From the NCBI GenBank assembly GCA_024743015.1, contig JANSXJ010000220.1, positions 1 to 6,220 on the forward strand: a stretch of 6,220 nucleotides of DNA. The letters are read 5' to 3'. A program made the translations under genes and the position numbers. The DNA comes from Hyphomonas sp. (GTDB taxonomy: Bacteria; Pseudomonadota; Alphaproteobacteria; Caulobacterales; Hyphomonadaceae). The notes beneath the pieces were generated by a model. It did not search any database. It was not told where the DNA came from and saw only the letters and a program-made list of their open reading frames with translations. Position 1 is the first letter of the stretch. Each line of letters begins with the position of its first letter. Of this stretch, positions 1-6,083 are shown piece after piece.

Positions 1-81
1 ATAAGTAGAAGTAGGCTCGAAAGGGGCAAATTCTTGCGCATGCGCACTGCAATGCGGTTTGCCGACAGCAGTGTCAACAGG

Positions 82-798
82 CTAATCTGCGCTGAGCGCA
101 ATATTATCCCCTTTGCGGCGTCTGTGCCGCACATAGAAAAAACCGCCCAGGAAGACACCGAGCGCCGCAAGGGCGGCCGCAAGGGCGGTCCAGAAATTCC
201 CCTCGAGCGCCGCCTGAATGGCCTGAAGACCGAACGCAACCAGAGCGATCTTGGGAATAACGCCCAGCGCCAATCCGCCAAAATAGTGGGTGAACTTCGC
301 GCCGATCGCCCCGAAGACCATGTTCACCAGCAGAAATGGTCCGGTCGGCGCATTGCGCACAATGGCGCTCGCCGCGAAAGCATTGCGAGCAACGAACTCG
401 GCGAATCTCTTGATCCGCCCCTCGCCCAGTCGATTGAGCGTTGCTGTGCTGAACAGTCGGCCGAGCCAGAAGGTGATCACGCCCGAACAAAGCGTCGCGA
501 CCCACGCCCAGACGGCGCCCCAAAGCGGCCCGAACGCATACACGGCGATCCCGATGAGCAGGAATTGCGGCACACCGATAAAGGCGCAAACACAGAACGC
601 TGCGATGAGTGCGGGAACGCCCCAGGGCCCGTCGGCAAACTCGCCAATGGCGCGCTGCAGCGCGTCAATATTCAGAAACTCGGTGTAGCGACCGAACAGA
701 AAAAGCGACAATAGCAACACGATCAGGCCGATACCGACCCAAAGGCCAAGCCGGGAGCCCTGCGCTTTTGGGATGGGGTTGGGCGTATCGCTCTCCAT
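82..798 (-). CDS. VTT-domain (TVP38/TMEM64/DedA-like) inner-membrane protein
   Basis: The 238-aa product is a polytopic membrane protein. There is a short polar N-terminus, a first hydrophobic helix at about residues 17-36, and then a long hydrophobic block at about 60-112 rich in Gly and Pro (FIGVPQFLLIGIAVYAFGP). A conserved-looking RNAPTGPFLLVN segment lies at 148-159, followed by further helices at about 172-197 and 203-223 and a basic tail (RHRRRK). The Gly-rich re-entrant block followed by an R-x-x-P-x-x-P/N segment is typical of the VTT (SNARE-associated, PF09335) family. Bacterial relatives are linked to lipid scrambling or transport and membrane homeostasis, but no substrate can be assigned here. 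The ATG at 796-798 is preceded by AGGGA (805-809 on the complement) at 6 nt, which supports this start. The gene lies 65 bp downstream of the DUF3052 gene on the same strand and is probably the last gene of that operon. Family assignment is firm; function is unknown. Confidence 0.9.
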   Translation of the reverse strand: MESDTPNPIPKAQGSRLGLWVGIGLIVLLLSLFLFGRYTEFLNIDALQRAIGEFADGPWGVPALIAAFCVCAFIGVPQFLLIGIAVYAFGPLWGAVWAWVATLCSGVITFWLGRLFSTATLNRLGEGRIKRFAEFVARNAFAASAIVRNAPTGPFLLVNMVFGAIGAKFTHYFGGLALGVIPKIALVAFGLQAIQAALEGNFWTALAAALAALGVFLGGFFYVRHRRRKGDNIALSAD

Positions 799-863
799 AA
801 AACGTCCCTGCGCCGACTGCTATCTCAGGTCAAGCAAGTGTATCAGGCTTTGCTGCGCCGGTC

Positions 864-1280
864 TCAGTTTTTGCGCTTGAGGAATTTCAGCCCGGACCAA
901 TCTGCATCGACCGCACAGATTTTCACATCGACCCAACCGAGCGGTAGAATATGGTCGCGAAAATCCTGCTCTGTCAGATCTATATAGAGGGACGAACTCT
1001 TTTTCGGCCAGGACACCCAGATCATGCCGCCTGGAACAACAGATGCCAGCGCGCGGTCAAACAAGGCTGCAACGTCGCGGCGACGGCGGCAAAAAACGTG
1101 GACGCAGTTCGACGGCGCTGCCCGTTTCAGGAACCGAACCCTCTCGGCGCCTTCAACCAGATCCGGATAATGCGGCGGTGCCTTGATCGTCAGGCAGGTC
1201 ATGCCCGGCTTCAATCCGAGCTTCTGATAGAGCGGCTTGCCGGAATATCCGTGCGTCTGAGGTGAAGACCGCGCTGGCAT
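864..1280 (-). CDS. DUF3052 family protein
   Basis: This is a small soluble protein of 138 aa. It opens with a GYSGKPLYQKLGLKPGM segment (residues 11-27) and ends with the WVDVKICAVDADWSGLKF segment (116-133). Both are hallmarks of DUF3052, a family of about 130-150 aa proteins with no established biochemical role. The middle holds a predicted alpha/beta core (VHVFCRRRRDVAALF at 60-74, then GGMIWVSWPKKSS at 84-96). No signal peptide or membrane helix is visible. The ATG overlaps the SDR stop codon by one base (TGATG on the complement), so translation is probably coupled to the SDR. No strong SD precedes it and no other start codon lies before the conserved GYSG segment, so this start is the natural one. 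Family recognition is from remembered motifs, not a profile search. Confidence 0.85.
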   Translation of the reverse strand: MPARSSPQTHGYSGKPLYQKLGLKPGMTCLTIKAPPHYPDLVEGAERVRFLKRAAPSNCVHVFCRRRRDVAALFDRALASVVPGGMIWVSWPKKSSSLYIDLTEQDFRDHILPLGWVDVKICAVDADWSGLKFLKRKN

Positions 1281-2251
1281 CAGGCGCTCGCGAGCATGTC
1301 CTCGCTCATCGACCAGAGGCGATCAGCTTTCTCATCATCGCATATCCATTCGCGCGCATGCTCCCAGCGTTGACTGTCAGGACCAGCCAGTTGAGCGATG
1401 TCGCAGTCTTCGCAATATTCTCCGCCGCGGCCCTCCAGCTGCGGCGATGTCGCCGCCCAGGTTGCCGTCGACGCCCCCTGCTCCGGTGTTTTGAACATGG
1501 CCTGGATCGCATCCGGGATCGTTCCATCCGGATTCATCCATCCCATCGCAGACATTTCCTCAACCGTGAGGTGGCGCTGCAAGGGCGTGAAGATCCCGCC
1601 TGGATGCACGCCAAAGGCAGTCACTCCATACTCATCCCATCGACGATCCGCACCGAGCGCGAACAAGGCGTTCGCTGACTTCGCCTGGGCATAGGCGTTC
1701 CACTTCTCATACTCGGTGCGCTCATAGTGCGGGTCATCCCAGTTTACGTCGCCGCGAATATGGGCGGTCGACGAAAGCGCCACGACGCGAGACGTGCCGG
1801 CTTTTTGTAGCGCTGGTAGCAGCGAGACGGCGAGCGCCATATGCCCGAGATGGTTGATCCCGAACTGGCTCTCCCATCCAGGGCCGACCCGCGCGAGCGG
1901 ACAGGCCATGATGCCAGCATTGTTGATCAGAATGTCGAGCTGACGACCCGTCGCGACATAGTCATCGGCAAACTTGCGAACGCTCGCGAGGTCGCCAAGA
2001 TCCATGGTCGCAATCTCAATATCACCGTCAACGGAACCCAGTGCCTCCTGCGCCGCATCGGGACGGCGAGCAGGAACGGTGACTTTGGCACCGACACCCG
2101 CCAGCGCGCGCACTTCCTCGATCCCGATGCCGCTATAACCGCCGGTGACGATCACATTCTTGCCGCTGAGATCCATCCCCTTCACGACCTCCGCCGCCGG
2201 GGTTTTTGCGCCGAAGCCCGAGCCGATCGGTTTTTGGTTTTCCGCTGCCAT
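1280..2251 (-). CDS. Short-chain dehydrogenase/reductase (SDR), retinol-dehydrogenase-like
   Basis: This is a 323-aa cytoplasmic NAD(P)-dependent oxidoreductase of the classical SDR superfamily. Visible motifs, numbered from the chosen start, are the nucleotide-binding TGGYSGIG (36-43), NNAG (110-113), an active-site Asn in INHLGH (133), the catalytic Ser in LSST (160/161), YAQAK with Tyr187 and Lys191, and HPGG (216-219). Arg62-Arg63 after the second beta strand suggests a preference for NADP(H), which is inference. It is longer than a minimal 250-aa SDR because of a 25-residue N-terminal lead and a C-terminal extension with YCEDCDIA (Cys280, Cys283). Both features recall the retinol-dehydrogenase/WWOX-like branch. 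An in-frame ATG six codons upstream (2267-2269) lacks an SD. The ATG at 2249-2251 has GGAGG 5 nt upstream, so I use 2251. It is the first gene of a probable three-gene operon with DUF3052 and the VTT protein. The substrate is unknown. Confidence 0.9.
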   Translation of the reverse strand: MAAENQKPIGSGFGAKTPAAEVVKGMDLSGKNVIVTGGYSGIGIEEVRALAGVGAKVTVPARRPDAAQEALGSVDGDIEIATMDLGDLASVRKFADDYVATGRQLDILINNAGIMACPLARVGPGWESQFGINHLGHMALAVSLLPALQKAGTSRVVALSSTAHIRGDVNWDDPHYERTEYEKWNAYAQAKSANALFALGADRRWDEYGVTAFGVHPGGIFTPLQRHLTVEEMSAMGWMNPDGTIPDAIQAMFKTPEQGASTATWAATSPQLEGRGGEYCEDCDIAQLAGPDSQRWEHAREWICDDEKADRLWSMSEDMLASA

Positions 2252-2256
2252 GTCAT

Positions 2257-2261
2257 CCTCC
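2257..2261 (-). promoter_or_regulatory. Ribosome binding site that fixes the SDR start
   Basis: On the complement this reads CTGGAGGATGACATG: a GGAGG core with a 5-nt spacer before the ATG at 2251-2249. The alternative upstream ATG at 2269-2267 is preceded by GCTGCCACCGTA, with no purine-rich SD, and would place this GGAGG inside the coding region. Confidence 0.75.
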
Positions 2262-2303
2262 AGTTTCATTTACGGTGGCAGCGGAAACACTGTCTGGCAA
2301 GAC

Positions 2304-2332
2304 TCGACAGAAAAGCGCCGCATTCCTAGTTA
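2304..2332 (+). promoter_or_regulatory. Weak candidate promoter for the Sel1/Hcp-like gene
   Basis: TCGACA (2304-2309, five of six bases of the TTGACA consensus) is followed after exactly 17 nt by TAGTTA (2327-2332). The -10 match is poor. Spacing and location, 35 bp before the ATG, are the main arguments. A tandem GTTACA repeat overlaps the -10 element. Confidence 0.25.
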
Positions 2333-2342
2333 CAAGGTTACA
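2329..2342 (+). repeat. Tandem GTTACA direct repeat in the divergent intergenic region
   Basis: GTTACA occurs at 2329-2334 and again at 2337-2342, separated by AG. The 8-bp period sits between the divergent SDR and Sel1/Hcp-like genes and overlaps the candidate -10 of the latter. It could be a regulator half-site pair, but a chance repeat of this length is possible. Confidence 0.3.
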
Positions 2343-2366
2343 CATCGATCATTTTCGGAGCCTTAC

Positions 2367-3035
2367 ATGCTTATTCGATTGCTGACCGTCCTCTGCTGTT
2401 CGTTTGCCCTCGCGGCGACCGCATCAGCCCAGTTTGGCAAGCCGCAACCGACACCGAAGAATGCGGATGAATACTTTGCCGAGCGCGCTATGCGCGACGC
2501 CGCGCGCCTGACCACAGGAGTCGAGGGGCGAGAAGTCATTAAAGACAGCGACGGCATCGACCTTGCCCGCGCAGAACAACGCATGGAGCAAGCGCTGGAG
2601 ATATTTGAACGTCTATGCGCAGACCGCACTCTGCCGCAGGATCAATGGGCAAGAAACTGCTTTGACGCCGGCGAAATGCACCGTCGCGGATCAGGCACGG
2701 TACAAGACTATCCAAAAGCGAAGGCGCTGTATGACGCCGCTTGTTTCGAGGGGCGTCATCCCGGTGCCTGTATGCAGCAAGCGTATATCTCCCAGAAGGG
2801 AAATGCGGGCGAGATAGACCTCGAACACGCACGGGCGCTCTATGATCAAGGCTGCGGTCTTGGCGATCCGGGCTCATGCGCTGGCCTTGGCAATATGATG
2901 TATATGGGCCTGGGCGGGCCGCGTGATCGCTCAACCGCGGTGGAGCTTCTTCAAGAGTCATGTGCGGATGAGTATGCCTGGGCCTGTACCCGCCTGGTTG
3001 AGTATGGCCTGCCGCAGCGGCTGGATCGATTCTAG
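2367..3035 (+). CDS. Secreted Sel1-like repeat protein, cysteine-rich (Hcp-like)
   Basis: The 222-aa exported protein has a clear Sec signal peptide (hydrophobic core LLTVLCCSFALAA, AxA site Ala19-Ser20-Ala21, cleavage before Gln22). The mature part is alpha-helical, with Sel1/TPR-type repeats from about residue 65. Recognisable units are DYPKAKALYDAACFEGRHPGAC, DLEHARALYDQGCGLGDPGSC and STAVELLQESCADEYAWAC. Eight mature cysteines fall in pairs (84/98, 126/135, 163/171, 199/207). The last two pairs have the 7-residue gap typical of Helicobacter cysteine-rich (Hcp) proteins, where such pairs form a disulfide in each helical hairpin. It probably acts in the periplasm or outside the cell as a binding scaffold; the ligand is unknown. 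The ATG at 2367 is preceded by GGAG (2357-2360) at 6 nt. The frame stays open upstream, but starting there would bury the signal peptide. It lies 74 bp before the alkylsulfatase on the same strand. Confidence 0.85.
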   Translation: MLIRLLTVLCCSFALAATASAQFGKPQPTPKNADEYFAERAMRDAARLTTGVEGREVIKDSDGIDLARAEQRMEQALEIFERLCADRTLPQDQWARNCFDAGEMHRRGSGTVQDYPKAKALYDAACFEGRHPGACMQQAYISQKGNAGEIDLEHARALYDQGCGLGDPGSCAGLGNMMYMGLGGPRDRSTAVELLQESCADEYAWACTRLVEYGLPQRLDRF

Positions 3036-3085
3036 GGCTTTCCCCCACGCGATCTTGTTGAACACCAAATTTTGCGTCACTTCTT

Positions 3086-3098
3086 GTCCGTGTCGGAC
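3086..3098 (+). repeat. Short inverted repeat just upstream of the alkylsulfatase ribosome site
   Basis: GTCCG (3086-3090), a TGT loop, and CGGAC (3094-3098) form a perfect 5-bp stem that abuts the GGGAGGA SD at 3099-3105. It could be a small mRNA hairpin or half of an operator. It is short enough to arise by chance. Confidence 0.3.
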
Positions 3099-3109
3099 GG
3101 GAGGAAAGA

Positions 3110-5101
3110 ATGCGGATCATAGTCGCGGGATTGGGTTTGGCCTTGTTGGCAGGATGCGGACAAGACGAGGCAGCACCGCCTGAGCCATCAGCCGAGGCTA
3201 TCGAAGCAGGCCTTCCGGCCCCCGGCACAGCGACCGCCGTCACTAAACAAGCCAATGCAGATCTTGCCGCACGACTGGACCTTTCCCAGGGATCTGATGG
3301 TGAAGACGCTCGCCGCGATCGACTGGCTTATATTGAAGACGAAGCGATTCTGAACACCAATGGCGATGTGGTCTGGGCGATCCCACAGTTTGAGTTCCTT
3401 GACGCCGACGCCCCCGAAACCGTCAATCCGTCGCTTTGGCGTCAATCCCAGCTCGCTGCACATCACGGGCTGTTCAAGGTCATGGACGGGATTTACCAGG
3501 TCCGCGGCTATGACTTGTCAGTGATGAGCGTCATCGAGGGTGATACGGGTTGGATTCTTGTCGATCCCCTGACGGCCACCGAGACCGCTGCTGCAGCGTT
3601 GAAGCTGGTCAATAACACGCTCGGCGAACGCCCGGTGACCGGCGTGCTCTACACCCACTCACACGCAGACCATTTTGGCGGCGCGCGCGGGGTGATTACT
3701 GATGAGCAGGTCGCTGCAGGTGTGCCCGTCCTCGCCCCGATCGGGTTTTCCGAGAGCGCCGTTTCCGAGAACCTCATCGCCGGCAATCAGATGAGCCGGC
3801 GCGCCACGTTGATGTTTGGGAACACACTCCCGCGCTCGACAACAGCGCATGTTGGATCAGGCCTCGGCCCCGGCCTTCCGAATGGAACGGTCAGTTTGCT
3901 GCTTCCAACAGAAGAGATTGAGGGCCGTGGAACGGTTCGTGTAATTGACGGCGTGACGTTCGAGTTCATCGACGCTGCCGGGACCGAAGCGCCCGCCGAG
4001 TTCATGTTCTATCTTCCGGAAAAGCGCGCGCTATGCACGGCTGAAGTGGCCACAGCGACTTTCCACAATGTGCTGACACCTCGCGGCGCCAAAGTCCGTG
4101 ACGCTCTCAAATGGAGCCGCGTCATCGATTATGTGCTCGCGGAATATGGTGACAAAAGCGATGTCGTGTTTGCCTCTCACCATTGGCCGACCTGGGGCGA
4201 GGAAAACGTCGCTGATTTCCTGGCGAGCCAGCGCGATATCTATCGATACGTTCATGACCAGACCCTGCGCAATGCCAATGCCGGGGCGACCATGGTTGAA
4301 GCCGCGGAAGCCGTTGAGGAACCAGACTTCCAGGGCGAAGACTTCACCACGCGCGGCTATTACGGCACGCTCAATCACAATGCAAAAGCCGTGTATCAGC
4401 ACTATTTTGGTTGGTGGGGCGGTGTTCCGGCAGATTACAACCGACTGCCGCACGAAGTGACAGCCTCGCGATATGTTGATGCCATGGGCGGCGCTGATCG
4501 TGTCCTTGAAATCGGTCAATCCGCGTTCGAATCTGGTGACTATCGCTGGGCCGCAGAAGTCTTCAATCACCTTGTTTTCGCAGACCCAGACAATCAGGAA
4601 GGACGCGACTGGCTATCGGCCACGTACGAGCAACTCGGATTTCAGGCTGAGAGCGGTGCCTGGCGTAGTTACTATTTGACCGGAGCCGCGGAGCTCAGAC
4701 GCGGCGTGCCGGATATTGGCAACCCCAATCTCGGCAATCCGGACTTTCTGAAAGCCGTTCCCTCGCTCGATTTATTCGATGCGCTGGCCGTGCGCTACAA
4801 TCCAGGCGAAATGGACCGGGATCCATTTGTGGTCGTGTTCAATTTCCCCGATCGAGAAGAGACGATCAGCCTGCTGGTTGAGAAATCGGTCCTTGTTCCC
4901 CGAATGGGGGCGACGGAAGACGCGGCGGCTACCGTCACTATCAATCGCAGCGATCTCGACCGCTTGATCCTCGGAGAGGCAGCACCGCTTGGGTTGATCA
5001 CGGGCGGCAAGATGAAAATTAGCGGCAAGCGAAATGCGGTGTCCGCCATGTTCGACGCGCTCGACCAACCGGATTTCTGGTTCAATACAGTGACGCCGTA
5101 G
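3110..5101 (+). CDS. sdsA: SdsA1-type alkyl/aryl-sulfatase, MBL fold, predicted lipoprotein
   Basis: The 663-aa zinc hydrolase should cleave alkyl sulfate esters (SDS-like surfactants, sulfated lipids) to alcohol plus sulfate. The MBL domain (about 110-375) carries THSHADH: His183, His185, Asp187, His188. It also has Glu293, Glu312 and His357. The 19- and 45-residue gaps between these last three match those I recall for SdsA1 Glu280, Glu299 and His344, so the dinuclear zinc site looks intact. An alpha-helical dimerisation domain (about 378-525) and an SCP2-like C-terminal domain (about 535-660, with LGLITGGKMKISGKRNAV) complete the classic three-domain layout. Length is close to the family's usual 650 or so. 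The N-terminus is a short hydrophobic signal ending in a lipobox (Leu13-Ala-Gly-Cys16) with Gly17 at +2, so I predict an outer-membrane-anchored, periplasm-facing lipoprotein. GGAGG lies 5 nt before the ATG. It may be cotranscribed with the upstream Hcp-like gene. The actual substrate is not determined by sequence. Confidence 0.95.
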   Translation: MRIIVAGLGLALLAGCGQDEAAPPEPSAEAIEAGLPAPGTATAVTKQANADLAARLDLSQGSDGEDARRDRLAYIEDEAILNTNGDVVWAIPQFEFLDADAPETVNPSLWRQSQLAAHHGLFKVMDGIYQVRGYDLSVMSVIEGDTGWILVDPLTATETAAAALKLVNNTLGERPVTGVLYTHSHADHFGGARGVITDEQVAAGVPVLAPIGFSESAVSENLIAGNQMSRRATLMFGNTLPRSTTAHVGSGLGPGLPNGTVSLLLPTEEIEGRGTVRVIDGVTFEFIDAAGTEAPAEFMFYLPEKRALCTAEVATATFHNVLTPRGAKVRDALKWSRVIDYVLAEYGDKSDVVFASHHWPTWGEENVADFLASQRDIYRYVHDQTLRNANAGATMVEAAEAVEEPDFQGEDFTTRGYYGTLNHNAKAVYQHYFGWWGGVPADYNRLPHEVTASRYVDAMGGADRVLEIGQSAFESGDYRWAAEVFNHLVFADPDNQEGRDWLSATYEQLGFQAESGAWRSYYLTGAAELRRGVPDIGNPNLGNPDFLKAVPSLDLFDALAVRYNPGEMDRDPFVVVFNFPDREETISLLVEKSVLVPRMGATEDAAATVTINRSDLDRLILGEAAPLGLITGGKMKISGKRNAVSAMFDALDQPDFWFNTVTP

Positions 5102-5107
5102 CAACGG

Positions 5108-5137
5108 GTCCCGGGGCGCCCTCGGGATGCGGCTTTT
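5108..5137 (+). terminator. Candidate intrinsic terminator after the alkylsulfatase
   Basis: TCCCGGGG (5109-5116), loop CGC and CCTCGGGA (5120-5127) form an 8-bp stem with one G-U pair, starting 8 nt after the stop codon. A further G-U closing pair at 5108/5128 is possible. Only a short TTTT (5134-5137) follows, 6 nt beyond the stem, so termination may be weak or leaky. Confidence 0.4.
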
Positions 5138-5149
5138 GAGCCACAGGTC

Positions 5150-5165
5150 GTTGCGAAAGCGCAAC
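5150..5165 (+). repeat. Perfect 6-bp inverted repeat with tetraloop
   Basis: GTTGCG (5150-5155), AAAG, and CGCAAC (5160-5165) form a perfect hairpin or operator-like inverted repeat between the alkylsulfatase and the small ORF. No T-tract follows on either strand, so it is not a typical terminator. Confidence 0.4.
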
Positions 5166-5173
5166 AAGATTTC

Positions 5174-5238
5174 GCGTCCCCTATTCTCCCATGGCGCGAG
5201 TTTTGCTTACCTGTTTCGGGGTAATCCCCAGGGGACGC
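5174..5238 (+). promoter_or_regulatory. Possible ribosome-site-masking leader helix of the 58-aa ORF
   Basis: GCGTCCCCT (5174-5182) is perfectly complementary to AGGGGACGC (5230-5238), which contains the SD of the ORF starting at 5242. A competing local hairpin, GGGG (5218-5221), loop TAAT, CCCC (5226-5229), lies inside the loop and leaves the SD free. If transcription begins upstream of 5174, for example by read-through from the alkylsulfatase, the long helix would mask the SD. If a promoter uses TATTCT at 5182-5187 as its -10, the upstream arm would not be transcribed. This rests on base pairing read by eye only. Confidence 0.35.
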
Positions 5239-5241
5239 AAA

Positions 5242-5418
5242 ATGAAACGCTTGAAGACTGTCCGATTTTTTCGGCGCGAATTGAACACTGACGCAACTGA
5301 CGCTCGTGAACCGACTATTCTCGATCACGGGGACCCGATTACGGTCAAACTGACCAAAGAGTTGGAAGATCGTCGACGGCGCCTGAGCCTCAGCGAAAAT
5401 CATCCTGCGGGACTCTAG
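5242..5418 (+). CDS. Small hypothetical protein, 58 aa
   Basis: I do not recognise this protein. The N-terminus is strongly basic (MKRLKTVRFFRREL), the middle is polar and acidic, and a charged segment (KLTKELEDRRRR, 36-47) near the C-terminus could be helical. There is no membrane helix and no cysteine. The ATG at 5242 has GGGGA (5231-5235) 6 nt upstream. An in-frame ATG at 5191 lacks an SD and would add 17 residues, so I prefer 5242. The gene sits between the alkylsulfatase and a convergent XRE regulator, and its TAG stop (5416-5418) overlaps the regulator's stop in a shared CTAG. A good SD and a free-standing position are the arguments that it is real. Short length and lack of a known family are the arguments against. 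No function is assigned. Confidence 0.5.
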   Translation: MKRLKTVRFFRRELNTDATDAREPTILDHGDPITVKLTKELEDRRRRLSLSENHPAGL

Positions 5419-5633
5419 TCACCATCCCATCCGAAAACGTCCTCTAATCCGACGCCGAACACCCGCGCGATGCGAAACGCGCTTTCAAGGCTGGGCGAGT
5501 ATTTGCCCTGTTCGATCGCAATGACCGTCTGACGGGTTACACCGATCTCTTTCGCCAGCGCTGACTGACTCATTTGATCATGTCCCTCGCGCAATTCCTT
5601 GACGCGATTGGTTATTGGGGGCCGCTTTGCCAT
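5415..5633 (-). CDS. XRE/Cro-type helix-turn-helix regulator
   Basis: This 72-aa single-domain DNA-binding protein has the compact HTH_3 fold. NRVKELREG forms helix 1, SQSALAKEIGVTRQTVIAIEQGKYSPSLESA (22-52) covers the helix-turn-helix with recognition helix at about 33-42, and FRIARVFGVGLEDVF (53-67) closes the domain. It lacks any effector domain. It starts two bases after the stop of the upstream membrane-protein gene (TGAGCATG on the complement), indicating coupled translation. A TTG start two codons earlier (5637-5639) is possible, with GGGG close before it, but I chose ATG 5633. Small regulators of this type often sit beside a small membrane protein and control their own operon. The half-site array upstream of the pair (6084-6149) is a plausible target; that link is inference. 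Confidence 0.9.
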   Translation of the reverse strand: MAKRPPITNRVKELREGHDQMSQSALAKEIGVTRQTVIAIEQGKYSPSLESAFRIARVFGVGLEDVFGWDGD

Positions 5634-5635
5634 GC

Positions 5636-6058
5636 TCAAACGCCCCGGCGATAGAAAAAGATCTGCAGACCATATTCAGCAATCTGGCTGATAATCATGG
5701 TCGCAAAGACCAGATGGAAAAGCCGATTGCCATCGCCATTCACGCCGAAATCAAGCAGTGCGCAGAGGATCAAAAAACCCATCGCGCGGCCGCTCCAGGC
5801 TTCCCCCTTGAACTGGATCACTTTCTCGCGCTCATCCAGAGCGGTGCTCGCTTCGGAGGGCTTGGTGACCGCGATCAGGATCGATGCGACGATTGAGGCG
5901 ATCACCAGCAAAACCACGTAGCCAATCATCAAGGGCAGAATTGGCGGAGGAAACTGACCCAACGCTCCGGCGGCCTGAAAAATTACGCCATAATAAGCCA
6001 CACCCGTCACGATGAGGATCAACATCATCGCCCATGCCATCTTTTCCTGAAATCCCAT
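5636..6058 (-). CDS. Small four-helix membrane protein (DUF2178-like)
   Basis: This is a 140-aa inner-membrane protein with four predicted hydrophobic helices at about residues 7-27, 41-66, 92-106 and 112-134. The polar loop between helices 2 and 3 carries LDEREKVIQFKGEAWSG (74-90). A DERE motif followed by a charged stretch and a third helix recalls DUF2178-type membrane proteins that are commonly paired with small XRE regulators. The family label is tentative. The start has a strong SD (AGGAG, 6065-6069 on the complement) 6 nt from the ATG. It is the first gene of a two-gene operon with the XRE regulator, which begins two bases after its stop. Its role is unknown; a membrane partner or sensor for the regulator is one possibility. 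A promoter and operator array lie immediately upstream. Confidence 0.85.
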   Translation of the reverse strand: MGFQEKMAWAMMLILIVTGVAYYGVIFQAAGALGQFPPPILPLMIGYVVLLVIASIVASILIAVTKPSEASTALDEREKVIQFKGEAWSGRAMGFLILCALLDFGVNGDGNRLFHLVFATMIISQIAEYGLQIFFYRRGV

Positions 6059-6083
6059 TGCGGTCTCCTATCCATAAAACGAA

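Noticed and set aside
34..714. Long plus-strand open frame (226 aa) antisense to the VTT gene
   Set aside because: It is rich in Arg, Gln, Glu and Pro with no family resemblance, and lies opposite a convincing membrane protein with an SD. It is a by-product of GC-rich codon use.
799..863. Promoter or terminator between the DUF3052 and VTT genes
   Set aside because: A TTGACC is present on the complement but has no acceptable -10 at the right distance, and no hairpin plus T-tract is visible. A CTGCGCCG direct repeat (808-815, 853-860) looks incidental.
2145..2366. Upstream extension of the Sel1/Hcp-like frame
   Set aside because: It would bury the signal peptide at residue 75 and overlap the SDR N-terminus. 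The ATG at 2367 has a proper SD.
3058..3086. Plus-strand promoter TTGAAC with 17-nt spacer before the alkylsulfatase
   Set aside because: The hexamer at the -10 position (TTCTTG) is a poor match, so I cannot support a separate promoter.
2539..3255. Minus-strand open frame (238 aa) opposite the Hcp-like gene
   Set aside because: Low-complexity Arg/Pro/Ser-rich translation, antisense to a gene with a clear signal peptide and repeats.
4031..4570. Minus-strand open frame (179 aa) inside the alkylsulfatase
   Set aside because: Complement of a conserved catalytic and dimerisation region; no motif of its own.
5191..5241. Longer start for the 58-aa ORF at ATG 5191
   Set aside because: No purine-rich SD precedes it, whereas the ATG at 5242 has GGGGA at 6 nt.
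4795..5403. Minus-strand open frame (202 aa) across the end of the alkylsulfatase and the small ORF
   Set aside because: Most of it is antisense to the conserved C-terminal domain of the alkylsulfatase, and the translation shows no recognisable domain.
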